From: Carex sylvatica | Taxonomy: Eukaryota; Streptophyta; Magnoliopsida; Poales; Cyperaceae | Reading direction: 5' to 3' | Assembly: GCA_964058845.1 (NCBI GenBank) | Contig: CAXKVR010000120.1 | Coordinates: 62,001-126,000 of the forward strand | DNA length: 64,000 bases | Shown here: in pieces, positions 1 through 10,598 of the stretch | How the letters are laid out: every line of letters starts with the position of its first letter | Numbering within the stretch: the stretch's first letter is position 1 | Notes under the pieces: generated by a model | Databases searched by the model: none | What the model saw: only the letters and a program-made list of their open reading frames with translations | What the model was told of the DNA's origin: nothing | Made by a program: the position numbers and the translations under genes

Positions 1-440
1 TGTTTTTGTTCAGAAGGTATTAAATTGACTCAAATTACTACTATGCTCAATTATAATGATGAGATAAGTAAAAATATCGGCCATAATAAAATTACCACAA
101 CAAATATTACGGAATGTCTCAAAGACGATTGCGTGCTGGGAAACGCACCATGATCAGGACTTAATTAATACAATAAACACTAATAAAATAAATAAATCAG
201 TTTAAAGATATTGATGCAGAATTGTGGCTCAGGTCGCACGACAAAATACTAGTCTTGTTGGAAAAAAATTAAAAATTAAAAATTTGATTCATGAGAAAAT
301 AGATTGATGATTTATTTTCTTCAAAATGGTGGGTAACCGAATTGAATAGTTTGGTCCATCTTTGCTCACACATTCACATGGTCGGTTGCATAGATTACGG
401 AATTTTTTTACAAACCATAATTACATAAAAAATAATAATA
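1..440. other. AT-rich intergenic sequence, nothing recognised
   Basis: I see no long reading frame, RNA gene or clear repeat here. It is AT-rich noncoding DNA at the left edge of the window. Confidence 0.5.
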
Positions 441-664
441 AACCAACCTTATTATTTTTATTTTTTTAACAAAAATCATAAGAACTGAAATGTCATTTTG
501 GTCCCGAATATATTTTTTTTTAATTGAAATGACAATTCGGTCCTTGGTATTTTCACAATTTTTCAATGTATTTTTCTCTCGAAATCTGTGAAAACTGCTG
601 GGACCGAAATAGCGTCTTGGTTCTTATAATTTTTGTAAAAAAAATAAAATAATCAAGTTGATTT
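441..664. repeat. Decayed inverted-repeat (MITE-like) element
   Basis: The left arm (about 441-507) and right arm (about 598-664) are imperfect reverse complements. Both carry an AACAAAAATCATAAGAAC-type block followed by a TTTTGGTCCC or TTTCGGTCCC block. The arms differ at many positions, so this is an old copy. No target duplication was identified and the exact ends are uncertain. Confidence 0.45.
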
Positions 665-938
665 GATAAAATTTATTTTTTCATTTATGTCTTCTAAAAA
701 AAATTCTAGATTCTGTGCCAGCTTTAAAATATTTTTTGTTGTCTTGTGACTAAAGAACTAAATTATTGATTCATTTCAGATGGGGTGACTGAATTATTAA
801 TTCGGTTCTTACTAATTTTGAAAAAAACAAATATCGATTTGGTTCATGAAAAATTAATTTTCTAATTTCTAAAAAAGTTTGGCCTTGTGGACCCAATATA
901 AACCCCAAACTTGTTTAAACTTTAAAGAAAGCAAACAA

Positions 939-1132
939 GGAAATAAATCTGCTACGATCCCAAGGGATTGTAGGGTCATACGATTCTAAATCCAACCTTT
1001 CATTTTTCAAATTGTACGAATTTTTATAGAAATTATTTTTTATGCACAAATCTCAAAACAAATAAAAAGTTAGATTTAGAATCGTAGGACCCTACAATCC
1101 CTTCCCTTTAGGATCGTAGCAGATTTATTTCC
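939..1132. mobile_element. Mutator-type MITE, 194 bp
   Basis: The ends are inverted repeats of about 60 bp starting GGAAATAAATCTGCTACGAT. They are nearly perfect at the tips. The element is flanked on both sides by the same 9 bp, AGCAAACAA (930-938 and 1133-1141). A 9-bp target duplication is the hallmark of the Mutator superfamily. The element has no coding capacity and is therefore non-autonomous. Confidence 0.85.
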
Positions 1133-1141
1133 AGCAAACAA

Positions 1142-1860
1142 TGAAGTCTCATTCAATATATTGCTTTAATAATGCCAGAAAGATATTTGCACTAATGTCT
1201 TCTTATTTGAAAAGAAGAAATGCGCTCACGTTGGGGAAATATGATTTCTGTTTGCAGCCGATCTTTAAATTATACATTCTTTTTTCTTTTTCTTTTTAGA
1301 AGAAACAATACAAAATATGTCTGCAAAACGCGGTTTTAATTTCCTTGGATTGTTCCTGTCAAAAGAAAAAAAAGAAAAGAAAAATCCTTGAATTTCTTAG
1401 CCACTCAGTATTGCTCGTGCAATTTCGTGACGGCCACTTCTATTATTTTTCATAAGCAAATAGCAGAAAAAAAAATCGTAATTGAGTTAACAAACCTCTC
1501 AATTATGATTATTGTTTTTCCTTTCTTTTTTTTTGATAAAGAAGAAGGAGAATTGGTCTATAGAAGGCAACAAAACATGTCGTTTGCAGCATACATCGTT
1601 GCATATGGAGAGATATTGACAATGCTGGTTAAGTTTCATACAACACATTATTTTTTTTTTTTTTTTGATAAAAGACTTTTTAGCCCGTTTCATTAAAGAA
1701 ACATAGTACCAAAATATTACATCAAAAGTTCTCAAATGTTTAACCAAACCAAAAAACAACAGAACTTCCTAACAACAAAAAGAGAACCAGTTTTTGCATG
1801 GATATTGCCTGAGTTAGGCTAGCTAGTATATATACAATTAAACATTAAGTCCTCCAGGAG
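1142..1860. other. AT-rich intergenic sequence with homopolymer runs
   Basis: Poly-A and poly-T runs dominate (for example 1650-1668). The short open frames across them are low-complexity and show no recognisable protein. Nothing else is seen. Confidence 0.5.
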
Positions 1861-1865
1861 GACAT

Positions 1866-2041
1866 TTAAATAGCGAAGGGGGCATCATCCCCATCTCCAG
1901 GAGGTGGTCGATATACCACCATCTGAAGATTATTCACATCACACTCCTCATTTGGATCCCAGATTTGCAAAGGCACCATCTCAATCTCCTGCGGCAACCA
2001 ATCAGCTATCACCATGTCCCTAATTTGTTTTTTAATTGCAC
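1866..2041 (-). pseudogene. Possible orphan 3' exon, family not recognised
   Basis: On the minus strand a TTGGACAG acceptor-like site (2042-2049) precedes about 58 codons without a stop. They encode a non-repetitive, acidic, amphipathic-looking peptide containing WLPQEIEMVPLQIWDPNEE and ending PPPGDGDDAPFAI, then a stop at 1866. The composition is protein-like rather than random. No start codon or further exon is visible, and the sequence just upstream is repeat-like (GATACG-rich). It may be the tail of a gene cut off by repeat insertion. Real coding status is unproven. Confidence 0.25.
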
Positions 2042-2257
2042 CTGTCCAATAGTCTATGTTGCATGAATACGATACGGATACGGCGATACCGTAATTTTCA
2101 AAAATCAAGAATACGATACGCCTATTATATTATATTATTTTTATTATTTTATATATTATATTTAGATAATCATAATTTAAATCAAATTTGTAGGGAAAAA
2201 TAAAGACTTAATTTAAGTATAAGTTAAATACTATCTTTATCTATAAGAGGACACATG

Positions 2258-2345
2258 TGATACTCTAGTGTAGTGGTTAAGAGTTTTGGCACCGACAGTT
2301 TTTTCCTGGGTTCAAATCTCGCCTTCAGCAAGAAAAAAAGAACAT
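2258..2345 (+). mobile_element. tRNA-derived SINE head
   Basis: TAGTGTAGTGGTTAAGAG (from about 2270) resembles an A box (pol III internal promoter) and GGGTTCAAATCTC (about 2309) resembles a B box. The spacing is tRNA-like and the sequence reads like a degraded tRNA. A tRNA gene is unlikely because no acceptor stem closes. The GATACG/CGTATC-rich sequence to about 2600, with a related reverse-oriented patch at 2060-2120, may be the SINE body. No flanking duplication was found. Confidence 0.5.
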
Positions 2346-2639
2346 TTGCACGGTCCACAGGCGCAGTGCGGGGTCTACACTCGCGGTCCACGGGCGCAGC
2401 GCGCGGTGCATGGATCGTGTGCGGCCGTATCCAGTCGTATCTGTGAGTGTCAATGGAGTATCGGCAACCGTATCGGCTGAGTAAAGATACGCCACGTAAG
2501 CTGATACGCCAGCTGGCGTACTGGCGTATCGGAGCCATATCGGGTGCGTATCCGTATTCGATGCGCGTGTGATACAAGTACGGGGTCTAAAGTGGCATAT
2601 CAAGGTAATATAGCCAATAGTTAACAAGAGAGATTATCA

Positions 2640-3279
2640 TTAGTACAATAGATTTGAAAGACTTCTTTTTGGTTTGTTGGAAACAAGACTCATTTCTAGT
2701 TTTCTAAATTGTCCAACAAAATGCACTAAACAAAATAAGAAATGCAGTTTGAGATTTTTTGGCAGAGAAAGAGCAAACTGAATGATGTCTCTAACAGTGG
2801 ACCATTTAGTAAAGTGGTCTTGACTTCTCCCCATCCAGTACCACAAATGTTGTGCTACTCTACACTTAACAAACAAATGGTTAGTAGTTTCATTCTAAGA
2901 ACAGAACTGGCATTTGGTGCTACCTGTCCACCCTTTTTTTACTAAAAGTATGTTTGGCTAGGATACGATTTCGAACTAAGAACCACATGAAAATTTGAAT
3001 TTTGTAAGAAATAGGCAGCTGCCACCATATCATTGGGTTAGGTAAGCACACTCCCCTGAAATTTAGTACTTTATATAGAGATATAAAAGTAAACAGCCCA
3101 GAGGCTTCCCATTTCCATACCAACCTATCCTGTACATGAGTAAATGATAAAGAGCTAAGAGATTGGAGAATAGTGCTCCATTCTGTGAGGTTTACAAGAT
3201 CAAATTGCCTCCTAAATTTAACTGCATTCTCTTGAGAATGAAGCACCTCCCTTAGAAAAATATTTTTAGAAGCACACAT
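2640..3279 (-). pseudogene. LINE (L1-type) reverse-transcriptase zinc-binding domain remnant
   Basis: The minus strand encodes a zf-RVT-like region, the domain found C-terminal to reverse transcriptase in plant L1 LINEs. The first block (3279-2920) has the typical W-K-W-x-x-S-G-L-F-T-F-x-S-L-Y pattern and K-I-Q-I-F-M-W-F. After a frame change near 2925, a block with paired cysteines (KCQFC), an in-frame TAG, and NHLFVKC plus ALW-like residues follows down to 2640. The frameshift and stop show that it is dead. No reverse-transcriptase core, endonuclease or poly-A tail was recognised nearby. Confidence 0.75.
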
Positions 3280-4050
3280 ATAATACCATACAACACATAA
3301 ATAATAGTTTAAATAAAAATATATATAGTTGGTACATTTTTATAAAGTCAAAACAACAGTGTTAATATCTTTATCTCATTGCATTGGTGGCATCCGTTAA
3401 TTGCTGACAAGCAAGAGAATGGTGATCCTCTACCAACAAATGCCATTTTTTTTAATCCTAATTCAGTAATTCTTTCATATCGTTATATATTTTAGGTAAC
3501 CTATATTAATTAATCTAATTTCATCAACATAAATAAATATTTGTTATGTATAAAATATTCAGCAACATAATTTACAAAATATATTATCTAATTTCGTCAT
3601 CTATTTTTACCGAATTCACATTAGTGGTCTGACAACTTAATTAGGTAATAACATAATATGAATTCAGATTTAAAAAGATTTTAAACGGAAATTTAATGCT
3701 ATAGAACGTGGGCTCCAGACTCCCGTTCTCTGTTATAAATTCCCTTTTTTTTGTTAAAAAAAATATCGATTTGATTAATTCTGTTTTCAGTTTTTTCCCG
3801 ACCTTTTTTTTGTAGCATAAATAAAATAAATTAAACCGTGATATCAAATCGGGGACTCTTTGCCGATTTCCAAAGAAAGATTCTTATAAATGAGGTATCT
3901 AATTTTTTTTAATTTGAATCTGATAATTTTATTATACACTAGTAGGAATCTTAAGAGGAAGCAATACATTACAAATTAGAATTGAATTAGTTCGAATTCT
4001 GATTAGGCAGTTCAAATTAAAATTTAAACGATGAATTACCTAGTGGGTCA
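3280..4050. other. AT-rich intergenic sequence upstream of the first AG-peptide gene
   Basis: I see no gene or defined repeat. The last ~150 bp would be the promoter-proximal region of the gene that follows. Confidence 0.5.
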
Positions 4051-4057
4051 TTTGCAT

Positions 4058-4067
4058 TGTATATAAC
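4058..4067 (+). promoter_or_regulatory. Probable TATA box of AG-peptide gene 1
   Basis: TGTATATAAC lies about 130 bp upstream of the ATG. It is followed by a CT-rich leader typical of plant 5' UTRs. The assignment rests on motif and position only. Confidence 0.5.
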
Positions 4068-4192
4068 ACCTTCCTCTACTCCCTCTCCAAACCCTCAATT
4101 TCACAATCTCCATCTCCATCTCTTTTGAAAGCTTTGAAAAGAGAGAGAGAGGGGTCACAAATCCATCAAATTAACCAATCAAGGAATTAACA

Positions 4193-4387
4193 ATGGAAGC
4201 CAAATTGAGCTGCATTGCCATGGTCATGATCGCCGTCATTGTTGCATCTGACTTGGTAGCTCCATCCATGGCTGCCAAATACTCAACTTCTCCTGCACCG
4301 GCACCAGCTCCTAGTGGTGCCGCCTCCATCTCTCCCGCTTTCATTGTTGTGTCCTTTTTTGCCGCCGTGTTCGGTTATTACTTCTAA
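4193..4387 (+). CDS. Arabinogalactan peptide (AG-peptide) 1
   Basis: This 64-residue protein has the AG-peptide layout. An N-terminal signal peptide (about residues 1-27, ending SMAA) is followed by a short mature core with alternating Ala-Pro (PAPAPAP, about residues 34-40) for hydroxyproline O-glycosylation. A small-residue stretch then leads into a hydrophobic C-terminus ending FGYYF, which acts as a GPI-attachment signal. The expected product is a very short, heavily glycosylated cell-surface peptide tethered to the plasma membrane. It diverges from the two copies downstream in the core (KYSTSPAPAPAP) and the signal peptide. The ATG follows a CT-rich leader and a TATA box. Family: plant AGP peptides resembling the AtAGP16/20/22/41 group. 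Confidence 0.9.
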   Translation: MEAKLSCIAMVMIAVIVASDLVAPSMAAKYSTSPAPAPAPSGAASISPAFIVVSFFAAVFGYYF

Positions 4388-4812
4388 TTAGTTCAATATA
4401 TGAAAGAATTATATGTCCATGTTTGTTGTTGCAATTTAATTTACTTATTCATTTGAGATTTTTGTGAGTACTTCGTGCGTGTTTTGCACGATTTTGTTGT
4501 TTTATTTATACGGAAATGTAAGTTTGTATTAATTAATTTGAAGCTAAAACAATAAAGAGTACTTTCACAGTAAATGTATTAACTATTCAGAGATAGAATT
4601 AGTGTACGTTTAAGACCTTCAGGAATTCTTCTAATGTTTATTTTAATTTGTTTGGTAATTATATCCGTGGTAACTTAGCCCATTTTTTTTTTTTTAGCAT
4701 AAAAATTAAATTCTTGACATTTAGTTCATGAAGTTAATTTAGAAAAACGGCTCAGAAAACGCTTTAGAGTACAGCTGTTTTGGCCTCGTATAAGTATGTT
4801 AAGTGGTTTCAA
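4388..4812. other. 3' flank of AG-peptide gene 1
   Basis: This is the T-rich 3' UTR and intergenic DNA. A candidate polyadenylation region (ACAATAAAGAG) lies near 4550. Nothing else is seen. Confidence 0.4.
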
Positions 4813-5636
4813 TTAGGGATGAGTAAATTATTTATAATTCGTGACTCGCTCGTAATTCGCTCGCTAAAAGCTCATTATCAACTTGCTCGTTAACTTAATG
4901 AGTCAAGTATGAGCATGCTCCAATTCACTCATAACTCGCTCATTAAGAATTGAGTTACATGAAATCATGCTACATCCAGTCCCTGAAAAGTTAAAACCCA
5001 AATAAATATTCCTTGCTTGTAAATGTGATTTGTCAAGTGTTAATAGTATATTTTGGTTTGTATATACTTGGTTTTTTTTTTTTTGCTAGCATTTGTAAAC
5101 AAATGACAAAAAGATACAACATGATTTATTTTGTTTTGTTAATTCAAGACTAACTAAATTTGTGGCTAATTTATTTATTTTTGTTTAACAATAAATTTAT
5201 ATTATTGTTGAAGATGCATTCTTATTATTGTTTTGATAATGCAAATGTGTAGGTATGTGATAAGGAAATAGCTAGGAGTATGTGACATATAGGACTGTGA
5301 GAATCGACAAGAAGATAGTTGTTTGATTTTGTTAAATTTGCATATGGATAATTTTTTGTTAAATTATGTTTTGTTTAATTATGTTGAATTATGATAATTT
5401 GTTAAATTCTATAAATGAAAAATAATTTTTTAATGATGTATCTTAAGAAAAAAACTCAAAACAAAATTCAAATTGCCTACAAACTTGATTTCTTAACGTG
5501 CCGCTTAATGAGTACAAGTCAACTCGAACATGTAACAAGCCGAGCATGAGCACAGCTGTCAACTCGAGTCGACTCGCTCATTAAGCTAATAAACCGAACA
5601 TGAGTATACCCAACTCGCTCATTAATCACTCCTAGT
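4813..5636. repeat. Imperfect inverted-repeat element rich in GAGCGAGT/ACTCGCTC
   Basis: Both ends carry many copies of ACTCGCTCATTAA-like words in opposite orientation (about 4840-4960 and 5505-5625). The tips (AGGGATGAGTAA and TTAATCACTCCT) are partly complementary. The centre (about 5000-5460) is AT-rich. This looks like a decayed non-autonomous DNA transposon. The superfamily and target duplication were not resolved. Confidence 0.45.
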
Positions 5637-5804
5637 TCCAATAATACAAATATGGCCTTAAGTTGTTCCAATTAATAAAAAAATTATAATGGCAGAATTT
5701 ATTATTATAAATTTTGATATTACGGAAATTTATATTCTACACTTATTATTATTAATAACATAATAATTAAAAGTATCAAAATTTACTCGCAAATAACTAT
5801 AAAC

Positions 5805-5805
5805 C

Positions 5806-5840
<35 letters not shown>
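5805..5840. repeat. (ATT)n microsatellite
   Basis: Twelve or so consecutive ATT/TTA units in AT-rich intergenic DNA. Confidence 0.9.
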
Positions 5841-5841
<1 letters not shown>

Positions 5842-5997
5842 AAAAAATCTTCATTATCATATATTCACTAATATTCCTCTGATCAATATACTTGTCAATA
5901 GTTTCGAATATCTTATATTATTCATCAAAGATTATGTATTTATTTTAATTACCTATAATTTAATAGGTTGGATCACATATCAAAATGATATAATTAC

Positions 5998-6098
5998 AGG
6001 ACGCAAAGGTTGGGAAGGAGACTGGAGTCTTCTTCCAAGTTCTCCACAGTTGAGCAAATTACGGAGACAGGAGGAGTCTCCTTCCCAACCTTAGGACA
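5998..6098. repeat. Short GC-richer hairpin
   Basis: AAGGTTGGGAAGGAGACT (about 6007) is matched by its reverse complement about 6075-6093, around a ~45-nt centre. AGGAC occurs on both outer sides (5999-6003 and 6095-6099). It could be a tiny MITE or a structured RNA precursor. Its composition contrasts with the AT-rich surroundings. Confidence 0.5.
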
Positions 6099-6629
6099 TT
6101 ATTTTCTCTTATCAAATTGGTTATACATGCTTGTTTGAATAGATTATTCATTATTGGTTGCTTATTTCTTTGACCAATGAGGTCTAGTTGGCTGAGATCA
6201 TATGGATGAGCTTAATTTCTAATGATAAAAGGTATTAACAGTGTTGTTTTGACTGAGATCATATATTTTTTATTTTTATTTTGATATTATTTGTGCGTTG
6301 CATGAAATCAAAATAACTCTGTCAATATCTTACCTCCTCGATTTAATCATTTAATGTTATAGTTGATCTTGATCGTATTACTATTGTTGAGGCCAATTAA
6401 GTATTCATTAATTCCACAAGACATTAACCTCTTAATTTACATCATTTTTTGTTTTCATTTTGAACTTTTTTTTAATAACTGTGTTAACTAGTTCCACCAG
6501 TTGCATATTTGCTGTAAGTCACCGGAGACGGAATCAGAGTAGGAATATCTGTCAAAGAAAACTTATAACAAAAAATAAAGTTCCTTTAAAAAAACATTAA
6601 AATACTGGTAATCGCTGTCTCCCTCTCCC

Positions 6630-6640
6630 TATATATAAAA
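6630..6640 (+). promoter_or_regulatory. TATA box of AG-peptide gene 2
   Basis: TATATATAAAA sits about 95 bp upstream of the ATG and just before a CT-rich leader, the expected arrangement for a strongly expressed plant gene. Confidence 0.65.
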
Positions 6641-6731
6641 CTCTGCTCTCCTCCTTTCTCTTCATCACCTCAATTCAACCATCTCTTTACACTTTCTAAA
6701 GGTCAATTCACATCTCTCACAAAAGAAGGAG

Positions 6732-6926
6732 ATGGAGGCAAAGATGAGAATTGTTGCCATGGCAATGGTGGTCATCATGGTAGCATCCTTCTTGGTAGAC
6801 ACATCCATGGCTGCCGGCAAAGCACCAGCTCCTGCCCCAGGTCCGGCCCAATCTGATGCAACCTCTGTCTCTCCGGCTATCGTGCTTGTTTCGTTGGTGG
6901 CTGGCTTCTTTGCTTACTACTTCTGA
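6732..6926 (+). CDS. Arabinogalactan peptide (AG-peptide) 2
   Basis: This 64-residue precursor has a signal peptide of about residues 1-28 (ending DTSMAA). A mature core contains APAPAPGPAQ, whose prolines are likely hydroxylated and arabinogalactosylated. A short Ser/Asp spacer and a hydrophobic tail ending FFAYYF serve as the GPI-anchor signal. The mature peptide would be only a dozen or so residues at the cell surface. It is almost identical to the gene at 9956, and the similarity extends into the 3' UTR (GAGTTTGATTTTATCAAAG). The pair is therefore a fairly recent duplication. The start is the ATG after AGAAGGAG. Confidence 0.93.
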   Translation: MEAKMRIVAMAMVVIMVASFLVDTSMAAGKAPAPAPGPAQSDATSVSPAIVLVSLVAGFFAYYF

Positions 6927-7677
6927 GTTTGATTTTATCAAAGAATGATATATTGATCGCCTCTATTATTTGGTTTTTTTTTATTGTTTTATATGTATAC
7001 TTGGGTTAATATTTCAAATGTTGAAAGCAAATTTGTTGTTTTGTTAAGAAATTAAGACCTACAAATTGAGTTATAGAAATGGTGGATGGTGGAAGTTCTT
7101 GATATAAAATCCATTTATGATATGTAAGGTTGGATTCAGAAACGGTATAAATTAAATTAAATGTCAGACTTTTATTAATCTTTTATTATTATATATTAGG
7201 TACACGTGCAAAACTTTTGTGTTGCCTCGGTCCGTTCATTTAATCATTTTCTAGATACATATTTTTGTCTAATTAGAAAATTAAAATATCTTATAACATT
7301 GTACAATGAGCATCAGTCTCAATTTAATAAACATTTTATCTTAAAATTTATTAACTAAAATTAAAAAAGTGAAACCAAGATTAAATGGTATTCGTAAATA
7401 ACATTTATGTTATTTTAAAAAAAGGGAACATTCCACCGATTTCTATTAATTTGAAAATCATTACAAAGTTAGCTGGTACCACCTCTCTGGTACCAGTATC
7501 AAAACAGCAAAATTACAACTACTGGTATTTAATAAAATACCAAAGCAACATAACACAGTTTGTACCAGTACTTAGAAGCTATTACGTACAACTCAAATAT
7601 AAAAGAGAATGTATATCAAAGGAAAGTTGTATTCATGAATAATATTTACTCTGTAGAATATATAAAAGAGTAGGGTT
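6927..7677. other. 3' UTR of AG-peptide 2 and intergenic DNA
   Basis: The first ~170 bp match the 3' flank of the 9956 gene. Further similarity to that flank recurs around 7190-7350 (TACGTGCAAA, CGGTCCGTTCAT). The duplicated segment therefore extends several hundred bases past the stop. No other gene is seen. Confidence 0.55.
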
Positions 7678-8054
7678 AAAATGCACTATTGATTTTGTGC
7701 TTCAACCATACCTCACGTCTCTATCTCTGTTTACAAAGTTCAAACAGTCGATCCGAACGGTTCATTTTGTTCTACATATTAAAATGTGCTTAGAGACCAA
7801 ATTTTATATTTTTTGAAATTTTTTTACTATTTTTTTAGATAGGTACAAAATCACTGTTTTTGGATGGTTCAGATGCAGTGATTTTGTACCTATCTGAAAA
7901 AATAGTTAAAAAATTGCAAAAAATATAAAATTTGGTCTTTAAGCACATTTTAATATGTAGAACAAGATGAACGATTCGGATCGACTGTTTAAACTTTGTA
8001 AACAAAAATAGAGATGTGGGGTATGATTGAGGCACAAAACCAATGGTGTATTTT
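7678..8054. mobile_element. Long-hairpin MITE, copy 1
   Basis: The whole 377 bp folds on itself. The arms 7678-7860 and 7870-8054 are reverse complements around AAATCACTG/CAGTGATTT. The mid-arm contains the block GACCAAATTTTATATTTTTT, shared by eleven other hairpins in this window. The outer tips (AAAATGCACTATTG) are specific to this copy. There is no coding capacity and no clear target duplication. Confidence 0.75.
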
Positions 8055-8690
8055 AAATTGGAGATTCAACTTGAGGTTTATTGGGAACCACACAGTAATG
8101 AAAAATTATTATATTTGCATAATTTGTTGAATTGATTTACAAGATTAGTATAGAAGTTTACAGAATTCCGTAAAGAAGTTTACATACACTTTTCAATTCA
8201 ATTATGAAATATATGGAGATTAGTGTCCGAAAAATGTTAGGAGCTTTCTTAAATTAATTGTGATGATGCTTACAATGCTTATATGGTTTAGACAAACTAG
8301 CTGTTATGTTTGCCTATTATGCTACTAGTAGACTAGTAATAGTAGGTTTTCCTATTTATGCAAATTCTAATTAATTTGAAGGTAACATTGGTAAAATTGG
8401 TAATACAAACTTAGAAGGTAACATTGGTAAAATTGTACATAGTCTTTGTTTGTAAGTGTCTCCCGCTATAATGTCTTCATTGCATATCTAATTATGTATG
8501 ATTTTGTTATTAATCTTCAAAGGAGAAGGATAAGTTTTATCTTTTCATCTATTAATAAAATATGAAAGATATATTAAGGATATATAATCCTGCAGTCAAA
8601 GTTAAAGAAATGAGGGAATCAGAAATTTTGCAGTTTTAATGAGAAAATTGAGAATTTTAGATGTTTCGATGGGTATATAGAAACAATGAC

Positions 8691-9076
8691 GAGTTTGGCT
8701 AGTATAACATCAGTGTTATTTCAACCTATATAACACCAACTCTAAAACCTATCAAATCAAATTTAAACAGTAAACCCAAACCATTCAAACCGATCTACTT
8801 CATTAGTTGTGCGTTTACATGTAAAATTTATAATTTTTCGAATTTATTTAGTATTAGGTCAAGCGGTCAAATATGTGCGTTTAAGTTAATTTTTCAATAT
8901 TTTTACCGCTTGATTTGATACTAAAATAACTCGAAAATATAAAAAAATTGTATGTAAATGCATCACACATAATGTAAATTGGTTTGAATGGTTTGAATTA
9001 GTCGTTCGAAGTCGATTTAATAGAGTTTAGAGTTGGTATTATATAGATTGAAATGACACTGATGTTAGCTAAACAC
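8691..9076. mobile_element. Mutator-type hairpin MITE, 386 bp
   Basis: The tip GAGTTTGGCTAGTATAACAT is mirrored at the other end, and complementarity runs through most of the length. It includes a GTAAATGCATCACACAA-like block also seen in the 61.3-kb element. Both sides are flanked by the same 9 bp, AACAATGAC (8682-8690 and 9077-9085), so it transposed by a Mutator-type mechanism. It is non-coding. Confidence 0.85.
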
Positions 9077-9085
9077 AACAATGAC

Positions 9086-9840
9086 CCCTATATATTATGA
9101 GGCATTTGTTGCACAAAACGGTAATATTTTTCATTTAAGCGGTTAAGCCTAACTACTTTAATTAATTAATCGGTAAATAACTTTTTAAAGGGGTATATTT
9201 TTGCTATTGTCGCTAACAAGTTACGTATGCACACAATTGAAGAAAATAATGTAGTGCATAGGACTAGTAAAAATATATAAAGAAATAGGACGAAATACAA
9301 GTTTTTTAGTGAAATTATTTTTTGTGGTTTGTTCTATATGTGAAAAGTTACAACGTCAGAATCTCATGCTAGAAACATTTTTTTTAGTTCTCATAGTTTT
9401 GCTTGTCTTTTTTTCTTAATTAATTCAAGAGTTGTTGAAGAAATCCCACATAATTAATTTCTACGAATTCAATTCACATCGTAAACTAATTAGATAGCCA
9501 TAATAATTGATTCAATATTGACTGACTGAGCAAAAGAAGCATTCGGCTAAGTAGTAATAATACTCAATATGTCACAGAAGTAATATATGTAGTAGGAGGA
9601 GAGTTGTCCATAAGAATAAATATCTCACAAATATGAATTCAAGAAGTTGCTGGAGAAAAATGCAACAGCATGTAATTATTTTCTTGCCTTTATGACGTCA
9701 TACGCGCTTAAAAATTTTCAAACACAGGAAATGTTCTAAATTATTTTAATAAGTAAATTAAACTTAATATATACGCTCAATCAAAAAAATATCTTAACAT
9801 TTTAGAAGAGAACATGGCACCACGATCTCTCTCCTCTTGC
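9086..9840. other. Intergenic AT-rich DNA and promoter region of AG-peptide gene 3
   Basis: No gene or defined repeat is seen. A CT-rich leader and a weak TATA-like TTTAAATTAAAA (about 9842) precede the downstream gene. Confidence 0.5.
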
Positions 9841-9955
9841 CTTTAAATTAAAACCTCCATTCTCTCTTTTCTCTTCCATCCTCAATTCAACATTTCTCAC
9901 CTTTCCAGACACCATTTCTTGTTTTCTTACTCAAATTTCAAAAGAAAACAAGGAG

Positions 9956-10150
9956 ATGGAGGGAAAGATGAGAATTGTTGCCATGGCAATGGTGGCCATT
10001 GTGGTAGCATCCTTCTTGGTAGACACATCCATGGCTGCTGGCAAAGCACCAGCACCTGCCCCGGGTCCGGGCAAATCTGACGCAACATCTGTATCTCCGG
10101 CTGTCGTGCTGGTTTCCTTGGTGGCTGGCTTCTTTGCTTACTACTTCTGA
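9956..10150 (+). CDS. Arabinogalactan peptide (AG-peptide) 3
   Basis: This 64-residue AG-peptide precursor differs from the 6732 copy at only a handful of residues (for example GPGKSD in place of GPAQSD, and V/I swaps in the signal and tail). It has a signal peptide (about 1-28), an APAPAPGPG core for arabinogalactan attachment, and a hydrophobic GPI signal ending FFAYYF. The coding sequence and the first ~150 bp of 3' flank are conserved with copy 2 while the promoters differ. Expression of the two may therefore have diverged. Changes between the copies look conservative, consistent with both being functional. Confidence 0.93.
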   Translation: MEGKMRIVAMAMVAIVVASFLVDTSMAAGKAPAPAPGPGKSDATSVSPAVVLVSLVAGFFAYYF

Positions 10151-10598
10151 GTTTGATTTGATTTTATCAAAGAATGATACATTGATGGCCTTTATTATTT
10201 GGTTTTTTCGTTCATTTTTATATATATGTACTTGGGTATTAATATTTCATATTTTGTGGGCAAATTTGTTGTTTTGTTAGAAAGACCTACAAATTGAGTT
10301 ATGTGAAATTGGATTGTAATTTGTAAAGCGGTAGAAATCAAACTGCATGTAAAGCTTTTATTTATCTTCTATTGTTAATATAAATATATATTACGTGCAA
10401 AGTCTCGTGTTGTTTCGGTCCGTTCATCTAATTAATCTTGCATCTGATCAATTTATATATAGACATAACTTTTAAAAATTAGAGAATTAAAATATTTTAT
10501 GCTATTTTGCATAAATGAGCGCCAGTCTCAGCTTAATAAACACTATCTTATAAATTTACTAATTAAAATTTAAAAATAAATAAGTATATATATATATA
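10151..10598. other. 3' flank of AG-peptide 3
   Basis: The sequence is homologous to the flank of copy 2 for several hundred bases, then ends in a (TA)n run next to the first of the clustered hairpins. Confidence 0.5.

Noticed and set aside
1388..1759. Overlapping open frames on both strands near 1.4-1.75 kb
   Set aside because: They are produced by poly-T/poly-A runs and AT-rich DNA; no domain, start context or conservation cue supports them.
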